From: Phoma sp. XZ068
Taxonomy: Eukaryota; Ascomycota; Dothideomycetes; Pleosporales; Didymellaceae
Direction of reading: 5' to 3'
Assembly: GCA_004835665.1 (NCBI GenBank)
Contig: RBKR01000026.1
Coordinates: forward strand, 372,001-436,000
Length of the DNA: 64,000 nt
This document shows positions 56,785-64,000 of this stretch, piece after piece (the stretch's first letter is position 1; the number at the start of each line of letters is the position of its first letter). The notes beneath the pieces are model-generated. The model was not told where the DNA came from and made no database searches. It saw only the letters and a list, made by a program, of their open reading frames with translations. Made by a program: the position numbers and the translations under genes.

Positions 56785-58408
56785 TTAAGTGGAGTTGGAG
56801 TTATCAGCGCAAGTCCAGGCAGCGGTGCCACCGTCCTTGTTGTAGCTGTCAATGATGCCAAGGATGGATCCGTAGGTACCGCCAATAAGGAGGAAGGTAC
56901 CAGACACGATGACGAAGACGGACCACACAACCATGGCCTTCCACTTCCAGTCGCGGTTGCTGCGACCCCAGTTGTCGTAGAGCCACATGCATCCCATGGG
57001 CTGGAAGCACATTAGGGTACCGAGGAGCGCACCGATGAGGGAGACGAGACCGCCGAAGACGGGGATGGCGGACGCAATGATGTACGCGGTAAGGGAGACG
57101 GCGCCAGTGAAGCCGAACCAAGTAATCCAGTGCTTGGCGGTGTTGTGGTTGAGATGGCGGGTGCCGCGAAGGGTGCGGATGAAGAAGTACTTGGCAGTGA
57201 TCTAATGCTTGTTAGTACACGTCGTTATCGAACAAGAGATTTAGACTTACGTGAGTAACCAGGACAACGGAAGCAAGAAGTCCCGGAAGGGCAAGGCCGT
57301 AGCACACCTTCTTCATCAGAACACCAGCCGAGCCAAGCGCGGGCGATGCGACGAAGGAGCCGCAGTAGTAGTACACAACAACACCGATGGCAGTGTACAG
57401 AGCAGTCATGACAAACTGGCAGAGAGAAAGGGCCTTGAAGTACTCCTTGTGGTCCCTCATCTCCGACACAATGTTAAAGTACGCTGGGGTACCAGCATAG
57501 GCGAAGACCAGCGACGAGAGAGCCGCAGCCGCCTCGGCAAAGGTAGGAGACTTGAAAAGCTCAAAGTCAGACTCCCAGGGGCCGAATTGGGGGGCTGCAG
57601 AGGGGCGGTCCTGGAGGCTGACCGAGACGGTAAGGGTGATGACTATCATGGATGTTAGTACTAAGCGGGGGTAGGTATGAATTAAGTCAACACGTACTGG
57701 CTGAGAGGATACCAGCAAGACCAACCCAGGCAATCCAAGAGATTTTGCCCAAGGTCTGAATAGAAGCCAGGCCGAAACCAACAATGCAAGCAACAGCCAC
57801 GAAGATGGCAGTGCAAGCACCATGCTCAGACAGCGAGTTCAATCCAATGGAGATACCCAGCATACCGGAGCCAGCGACGCACGTCCAGACTGTTCGTGTT
57901 GTTAGCACATGGTCACAACATCTGGAGAACCCAGTTTCCATAAGGTAATGACCCACATAAAGCGAACCCTAGACCGAGGACCTCACGACCAGTGCGGCCA
58001 AAGAGCTTGTGCCCCACATCCTCGATACCGTATGTTTCGGGGTGCTTGACCTTGAACACGCCAACCATGTAGCCGGACCAGAGGGTGATCAGGCCGATGA
58101 CGATTAACGCAATGACACCAGGGATGAGGCCCAGGGTGTCGAAGGCTGCAGGGATGGATAGCACGCCGAGACCAATCTGGGTCTTCATCATCAGGATGGA
58201 GGAGGCTATCCAGCTGACCTGCCATATCATCAGTATTGGAAAGGAGAACAGTCTGGGGCATAACACATACGTTGCGGTAGTTGGGGCCTCCCTCTACGAC
58301 CTCACCAAAGACGGCATCTGTTGTACCCTGGATATTGGTCGCGTCGTCAGGCTTAAGTTCGGAGCCATTCTCGATGTCCTCGCCTCCCTTCTCGTTGAAG
58401 AAACCCAT
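56785..58408 (-). CDS. Amino-acid permease, Mtr-like (AAAP family)
   Basis: Integral membrane transporter of 466 aa for neutral amino acids, related to Neurospora Mtr. Exons 58408-58271, 58218-57957, 57889-57698, 57642-57251 and 57201-56785. The hydrophilic, acidic N-terminus is followed by about 11 hydrophobic segments. Motifs: MMKTQIGLGVLSIPAAFDTLG at the start of the first segment (in pieces), GVFKVKHPETYGIEDVG, and ALSSLVFAYAGTPAYFNIVSEMRD. The C-terminus has a short external-like tail with TCADNSN. Members are proton symporters at the plasma membrane. The gene is convergent with the tyrosinase gene and not part of any cluster I can see. Confidence 0.9.
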
Positions 58409-59466
58409 ATTGTCTTTGATCTTTTGAAAAGCTGGGGAAATTCACGGTGCTCGCAGATGGTTACAACATGAGCAGACTTCGTCGCACTTTAAGCAGAATT
58501 CGTCGGCCCGACCGACATCGGCAGGCACAGACCAAAGGACGATGTGGAGGTCTTCCAGCATTTCCCCAGAGACGTGGGTCTCGTTTGGACCACAGCGTTC
58601 CAATGAGCCTGGAGCCGTGTTGGACCGATTCTGCCTGGTCTGGAGCCGCATTGAGCCGCAAATTCTAAGGGCAGGTTTCACGAGGTTTTGCCGGACTAAG
58701 CCGAAGAAGGAAAATCGCGTCCACATCGTACGTCCAGAGCCTCACCAAACCACGAATTGCTTGTTGAAAGTGTTCGAGAGCGTGTTTCGGTGTTGGTGCG
58801 CCTGATGTAGCGTCACTAATTCAGGAGTCGTGTGTCCACTGCAACGCTGTGTAAAGATAAGCATGAAGAGCCAGGGCCAAGCAATTTGGACAAGAAAATA
58901 GACGCCTATCTTTTGTGGATTTTCGTTGTGGGACAGGTATCCATTCGCTGATAATCTGAGATAGCAAAATAAAAAAAATACGTCATTTCAAGTGTGCTTC
59001 GTGAATGATTCTGTGAACGTTGCTAAATTGCGCAGATATATTTAATGGTGCTTGATCGTTATACTGTGATGTACAAATGTGCCAAAATGCGTGCAGGTTG
59101 AAATTATTGCTCGTGACGCGTTTCGGAGACGCTGCGAGGTGGTATCAAAAATCGTCAAAACGTTCAAGCTACGTAAAAACGCGAGAAATACGCTCAAATG
59201 GTCATGTGATAGTGCAGTATGCTGCAATGCCGTAAGTCGTTACGTGGTATAATGAAGCGCTGGAAAATGGCGCGCGAAACATGGGGAAAAACGTCCGAGC
59301 TCGAATGGACTCGACGCGAGGGTATCGGAGGTAGGAGAGGGCCGGGGCAGCTGCTCCGTGATTACGGCTTCGAGAAGCATGCCCTGACCCAAGTCTATGG
59401 TCGAGCCATGGGGGCGGCTGTAGGCCTGAAAGTGTACATGACACCAGGAGTAGCGCGGGCGAAGCC
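58409..59466. other. Intergenic, promoter of the permease
   Basis: About 1.06 kb. Its right half is AT-rich, with an A-run at 58971-58979 (AAAATAAAAAAAATA). No supportable gene. It lies between the permease start and the serine-rich gene's stop. Confidence 0.45.
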
Positions 59467-62400
59467 TCAGTGGGTACTCATCGGACCATTCGGCTCCACG
59501 TAGTACCGTGATCCAATGCTCTTACGAATTCTGTCTCTCCTCTTCTCTGCTGTGCGCTCCTTCAAGCGATCCTTAATACCGCTCACACCGATATACTGGA
59601 CCTGGTAACCCTTGAGGCCAGGGATGCTTTTGCCCTTGCGCCAAGACTGACGCCTTGGCAGTCGCTCGAAAGAGGCAGAGGAGCGGAGACTAGATCGTGA
59701 CCCGCTCTTACGTACTCCCCCAGTCTGGGGTCGGAGCGGCTGTGTAGGCGACTGAATCAATATCCTAGGCGACGATGTGTGTTCTGACGTCTTCGGACTA
59801 AAAGGGAAGTGTGGTGGTAACGTAACGTGGTGGCGCCGCCGGTTAGTTCCGTGCCTTTCTACCCCAAGTGAATTGCCGATCAGAAAGCCACCCGAGCCTT
59901 GGAAGCCGTTTGTTAACCTCTTGCGCAGCGTGTTTCTCCGCCTTGGATACGGCTCTGGTTCGGGATCTGCAACGTCACTGGTGTCACCACCGTCCGGTAG
60001 GACATTGTCTTCATCATCGGAATCACTGTCCTCGAAACCGTCCCAAAAGCCGCGCGGCCTCCAGAAAGGATGGAGAGTCCCATCCTCATCGTTCACTGTG
60101 GGAACATCTGGGTTACGGTGAGAGGATTGAGATCGGGCGTGCGATTCGCTATAGTAACGCCCACGGTTACTTGAGGCTCGGGTCAAGAACGGTGAGATGA
60201 AGTTGTCAGAGTAGCGACGCGCACGCTGGACCAGCGAAAGGCGACGTTGTGGGTGCGAGTCAGAGCGTTTGGGTGGACCTGGGGGACCGACTTCGAGCGG
60301 GCGCTCAAGCTCCTCGGCAGGCGTAGGTGGTATGAACATGATCTTGGGAGGCTCCGGAGCAGACCGAGGATTCTTCAAGGGGGAGTCCACACCATCAGGC
60401 TGAGGTAGATCGATCTGCATCGGAGGCGTGGACGGCTCAAAGGTTAGCTTCGGCTGAGTTGGTACCTGAGGCGATCCTTGAAGATCTTCAATGGCGTCGA
60501 CGAATGGTGGTGTTGGCGTTCGGAGAAGCTCTTGCCGCAGTTCGACGTCATCCTGAGGGTCGAAGTAGGCACCATCAGTCAGTTGCTTTGGCTCAGGCAT
60601 CATTGAGTTCACGCGAGAAGGTTGTTGCACCACGAGAAGTGAGTTGTTGTTATGAGGGTAAATGCTGACCGCAGTGGCTTCGCTGACCTCGATAGGCGTA
60701 TCGGAGAACTGTGAGAATGGCGTCGACTGCGAATAAAGGTGTCGAGCATTCGCGTGCTCTTCGGTTCGCCCAGTCGACCTATCGAAGCTGATGCGACGAT
60801 GTTCGTCAGATGTTCTCCTGTGCCAATCAGAGCTGCGGCGAGAGAAATCCTCGGGTGACGTTCGATCGAAGCTCTGACGGACGTTTGAGTCTTGGAGCGG
60901 TGAGGTGCGATCCTGGCTGAGAGAGCTTCGTCGTCGTTCTTCCGACTTTCCTCTGGACGATCGCGAGCCCCTCCGCACCGGCGGCGACAGCTGGCTGGGT
61001 GATGGCATAGATTGTTGGCGCCCAGGAGAAGTTGGCGTTTGATCAACTGTCGGTGTCGGCGCCACCTCATCGTGAGCCTCCCGTTCGGCCACAAGCAGGC
61101 GCACACGATCCAGAAGCGCAGGCGGCGGAGCCTTCTCCTCAGTCTCATCGTCGTACACACTGAGTTTACGCTGGGCAGAATCGAGAACGTGCTCCATAGG
61201 GTTGCGGGGCAACGGCTTGTCAAGGTCCCTCGGACGACTGCTGTCTGAGACGGCTCGCCGATGTCCGTTATCGACCAGCGCAGGAGACGTGTATGGAAGC
61301 TGTGATGACATGACAGGTGAGCGGCTGGGGATAATGGTGGCACGTTGTGGGCTTTGAGGGGGAGACATCTCGATGAAACCCCTGGCTTTAGCAGGCGCAG
61401 CCGATTGTCTTGCAGATTCAGGCGCCGAAGATACACGCATGCGAGAGCTTCTTTCAGGCCGCGCTTGCGAGTTTGACCTGCTGAGAATATCAGCGGCAGG
61501 CTGCAGAACCCTGCGAACGGACTCTTGATGAGCGAGAGTGTATGCAGAGCTATCAATGGTCCGACTGCTGCGCACGGAAAAAGGTGAGGCATTGCGTGGG
61601 GCAGTGCCCGCTGTGCTCAGAGCACCCAGAGTCTCCGAGTCAGTGCTAAAGCGCTTGTTCCTTTCTCCAAGGTTGGCCTTCTTGTGCACCAGTCTGTGCA
61701 GTGGGACGTCCTCGGACGCCATTGAGTTACGGTTTGAATGGGTGGCCGCCACACGGCTAAGTGGGGAGTCTGAGCCTCTACGCAGGGCCATGTTCTTTCC
61801 GGAGTGGCGGAGTGTTCGTTGTCGCTGTGGGGGTGTGGTTATGACGACAGCTGCAACAATGGTGGAAGCTACGGAAACTGTGGACATGCGCTTGCTCCTG
61901 GTATCGTGTTGGGACTCGTCAGGTGTTTGATGTACGTCAGCCGGCCAGCCAATTGATTGCGCAAAGTTTTCAATCGATGGACTGCGCGGGCTGTTGCTGC
62001 TTGCCTCGAAGCGCTCGCGCAGGCCGGAGCTGCGCCGCGAGCCTGTGCTCATGGTTGGAGAAGCTGCGCCTGCTTCTATCTCGACGGGGTCTGAGACTTT
62101 TTGCGGTGATGATTCGGGCTTGCGCTTCCTGCGGACGGTCACGTTCCTCATCAATTCTGTGTTCCACTCCCGATCTGGCAGGTCGTCCACTACAGGGAAG
62201 TCCTTGTCCTCGTCGGCACCAGCCACGGTATCTGCGTGGTCGAGCCCAGGCTCTTCGACCTTCGGGCTTGGGTAGTACAGCCGCGGCTTTTCCGTTGGCG
62301 TGACATCGTTGTCGTCTTTTTCAAATGCCAGCCCCAGGCCTCGGTCTTCCTGCACGGTGCTCAGCCGTTCGATGACTGGGGTCGCTGAGCGGCTGTTGCT

Positions 62401-62943
62401 GGGCTCCGATGACAGGTCCTCTCTTGCTGTAGTGAACGACTCGGCCCTCGACGACGGGTATGCGAACAGCGGCGGGCGCTCGGCCGCCAGGGTGCTCGAC
62501 TTGGCAGTGGTGGTCGAGCTGGCGGTTCGTGGGGGGCTGGGGTCCGGGGTGGGCGGACTGCGCGCGTTGACGGGGGTGCTGAGTGCTGATTTCTGGGAAG
62601 CGATGGAGCCGGCCAGGCTGTTGCGGTTGGGCGGCGGCTCGAGAGACATGGCGCCCGGCCCGTCTCGGGCGACGGTGGGCGGTGTGGGCGGCAGGCCGTT
62701 GTTGTCTGCGCCGTTTACAAGAGCCGGCGATGCAAGCGGTGTCGACTGCTGGCTGCCGGCGCGCGAGTCTGTGTCATTGTCCGACGGCGACTCGTCGGGG
62801 TGCAGCTGGAGCGGCGCGGCGGCAGGCAGGTACTGGCGGTAGCTGTCGCTGCGGCGCGAGACGTGGGTGCGGGCGGGGCGCTTGGGTGGGCCGGTGAACG
62901 AGTCCTCGAGCAGAGCGTAGGCGTCTGGCGGTAGTGCTGACAT
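59467..62943 (-). CDS. Large serine/proline-rich disordered protein, unknown
   Basis: Single-exon protein of 1158 aa that I do not recognise. It is dominated by Ser, Pro, Arg and acidic residues with many SP/TP phosphorylation-like sites, for example SPRSPS, TPVNARSPPTP. A Glu/Arg/Ser stretch about two-thirds along is built of short repeats (SFDRTSPEDFSRRSSDWHRR then RTSDEHRRISFDRSTGR). Better-conserved-looking parts are LDRVRLLVAEREA, DGTLHPFWRPRGFWDGFEDSDSDD and the C-terminal QVQYIGVSGIKDRLKERTAEKRR. The start is the first ATG that gives a natural beginning (MSALPPDAYALLEDSFTGPPKRP in part); the open frame continues 120 codons upstream without need. A scaffold or cell-cortex role is only a guess. 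Confidence 0.72.
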   Translation of the reverse strand: MSALPPDAYALLEDSFTGPPKRPARTHVSRRSDSYRQYLPAAAPLQLHPDESPSDNDTDSRAGSQQSTPLASPALVNGADNNGLPPTPPTVARDGPGAMSLEPPPNRNSLAGSIASQKSALSTPVNARSPPTPDPSPPRTASSTTTAKSSTLAAERPPLFAYPSSRAESFTTAREDLSSEPSNSRSATPVIERLSTVQEDRGLGLAFEKDDNDVTPTEKPRLYYPSPKVEEPGLDHADTVAGADEDKDFPVVDDLPDREWNTELMRNVTVRRKRKPESSPQKVSDPVEIEAGAASPTMSTGSRRSSGLRERFEASSNSPRSPSIENFAQSIGWPADVHQTPDESQHDTRSKRMSTVSVASTIVAAVVITTPPQRQRTLRHSGKNMALRRGSDSPLSRVAATHSNRNSMASEDVPLHRLVHKKANLGERNKRFSTDSETLGALSTAGTAPRNASPFSVRSSRTIDSSAYTLAHQESVRRVLQPAADILSRSNSQARPERSSRMRVSSAPESARQSAAPAKARGFIEMSPPQSPQRATIIPSRSPVMSSQLPYTSPALVDNGHRRAVSDSSRPRDLDKPLPRNPMEHVLDSAQRKLSVYDDETEEKAPPPALLDRVRLLVAEREAHDEVAPTPTVDQTPTSPGRQQSMPSPSQLSPPVRRGSRSSRGKSEERRRSSLSQDRTSPLQDSNVRQSFDRTSPEDFSRRSSDWHRRTSDEHRRISFDRSTGRTEEHANARHLYSQSTPFSQFSDTPIEVSEATAVSIYPHNNNSLLVVQQPSRVNSMMPEPKQLTDGAYFDPQDDVELRQELLRTPTPPFVDAIEDLQGSPQVPTQPKLTFEPSTPPMQIDLPQPDGVDSPLKNPRSAPEPPKIMFIPPTPAEELERPLEVGPPGPPKRSDSHPQRRLSLVQRARRYSDNFISPFLTRASSNRGRYYSESHARSQSSHRNPDVPTVNDEDGTLHPFWRPRGFWDGFEDSDSDDEDNVLPDGGDTSDVADPEPEPYPRRRNTLRKRLTNGFQGSGGFLIGNSLGVERHGTNRRRHHVTLPPHFPFSPKTSEHTSSPRILIQSPTQPLRPQTGGVRKSGSRSSLRSSASFERLPRRQSWRKGKSIPGLKGYQVQYIGVSGIKDRLKERTAEKRRDRIRKSIGSRYYVEPNGPMSTH

Positions 62944-64000
62944 GGCCGTGGACTGCAGGAGCGAGCAGCAGCCGTGGACGGTGCCTATCGGGCAGCTGCC
63001 CCCTCTGACGCGGCGGTGGACGGGCGAGGCGTCTGCTGCTATGAGGAGGCCATCCCGCGCAGGACCAGCAGGACAGTCGTGGGCTGTGATGCGACGCCGG
63101 CGCCGCTCGTTGGCAATCGCAGCGGACGCGGGATCGGACGCTGGCCGGTGAAGTGGGCAGGTGCAGCTGGTGACGCAGCCGGCGGTGGGCGGTGGGCAGC
63201 AGCGCCAAGCTAGGCGTTCGCAGGTCGTGGGCGGGCTCCCGGGCTGTCGCACGGCGTGGGAGCGAGTTTTGCAGTGGTCGAAGGCGTCGTCGGTGTCGCG
63301 CAAGTCTCTGCTGCGCTATGGCAGGGTGAGACGGTGGAGAGCAGCGGCCGAGGAGGCTGGGACGCGCAAGAAGCCAGGCCTGCGCAATGGACCTGCACCT
63401 CTCTTTAGGCGCATTGGCTTCGGCGCAGAATTGGTGGCGCTTCCACTGCACGCGCCCTGGGCGCATAATCCAACGGCAGCTTCCAGAAGACCAGACGGCC
63501 CTGTCGCAACAGCCATGGCGCTGCAGCAAAAGCAACAATAATCTATCATCCAGGCCAGCGAGTGCCGCTGGAACACTGCTTCACTTCCCTCGAGCATGGG
63601 CTCCATTGCCGTGCTAGACGTGGGCCTTGGATTCCCGCACCTAGCACGAGCGAGCTAGTCTTGACTGGGCTCAGCTCCTTACATCGTCTCCGCTCCACCA
63701 CAGCAGCCCCTCCTGCCACATGCACCACTTGCGTGCTCATCACGCATCAAACGGCAATCATGTGTTTTCCTTGCCCATGTACTCTTGTACCTGTTTCTTG
63801 CTGCTTACACGTCAACATGAGCCTACTGGCTGCCACCTGTGCTGCCATCTGACGGCATTGCAATGTTTTCCGTCGATTCACAATGTGCCAAATCCCTGAT
63901 TGCTTCCCAGCACAGCTTGTGCCACGGCGAACAGCTCAGCAACCTTTTCAGCCGCTGCCACATGCATCCACCACTAACATGCTCGAGACCTTGATTCATT
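62944..64000. other. Right edge, promoter region
   Basis: About 1.06 kb upstream of the serine-rich gene. The left part is GC-rich and stays open in several frames, probably the leader. The phrase CTGCCACATGCA occurs near 63714 and CTGCCACATGCAT near 63955, spaced about 240 bp. No gene is supportable. Confidence 0.4.

Noticed and set aside
62944..63538. Upstream extension of the serine-rich protein and a 254-codon overlapping frame
   Set aside because: The first well-placed ATG is at 62943; the upstream frames are products of GC-rich leader sequence and read as low-complexity Arg/Ser/Pro.
1..64000. Transposons, CRISPR arrays, rRNA genes, bacterial operons
   Set aside because: None was seen: no transposase or reverse-transcriptase motifs, no long terminal or inverted repeats, no regular repeat-spacer pattern, and gene structure is eukaryotic throughout.

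Overview
This is nuclear DNA from a filamentous ascomycete (Pezizomycotina). A Dothideomycete is my best guess, but the class is inferred from gene content only. Reasons: most genes are split by short GT-AG introns, mostly about 45-60 bp; there are several fungal Zn2Cys6 regulators; and plant-cell-wall and cuticle enzymes are present. Every splice junction given here was read by eye from donor and acceptor sites, frame continuity and family homology, so exon borders are predictions. No transposon, rRNA, CRISPR array or confident tRNA was seen.

Layout. 0.3-1.3 kb: an HSL-type alpha/beta hydrolase. 2.2-14.9 kb: a block that reads as a pentose/polyol catabolism cluster, made of a xylose-reductase-like aldo-keto reductase, a divergently transcribed Zn2Cys6 regulator, a second regulator of the same family without a zinc cluster, a dihydroxyacetone-synthase-type transketolase, an L-arabinitol/polyol dehydrogenase and an MFS sugar transporter. 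16-21 kb: a short Zn2Cys6 regulator, a fungal nicotianamine synthase and a membrane-anchored amidohydrolase. 21.7-29.3 kb: a CorA-like cation transporter, an SDR, an NmrA-like protein and another Zn2Cys6 regulator. 29.7-38.1 kb: an unrecognised proline-rich multi-exon gene, a large RGG/AT-hook protein, Mtc1 and a UPF0390 protein. 38.8-55.4 kb: secreted enzymes (GH115 alpha-glucuronidase, M43 metalloprotease, cutinase, tyrosinase), with an SDR, a kinesin-8 and an AsaB/CmcJ-like oxygenase among them. 56.8-63 kb: an Mtr-like amino-acid permease and a large serine-rich disordered protein.

How the genes fit together. In the first block, the reductase would make polyols from pentoses, the dehydrogenase would oxidise L-arabinitol or a similar polyol, the transporter would bring sugar in, and the transketolase would use xylulose 5-phosphate. 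The regulator divergent from the reductase is the natural candidate controller. L-xylulose reductase, xylitol dehydrogenase and xylulokinase are not in the window, so the pathway is incomplete here. The GH115 enzyme, 24 kb further on, releases glucuronic acid side groups from xylan and fits the same diet of plant hemicellulose, but it is not part of the same tight block.
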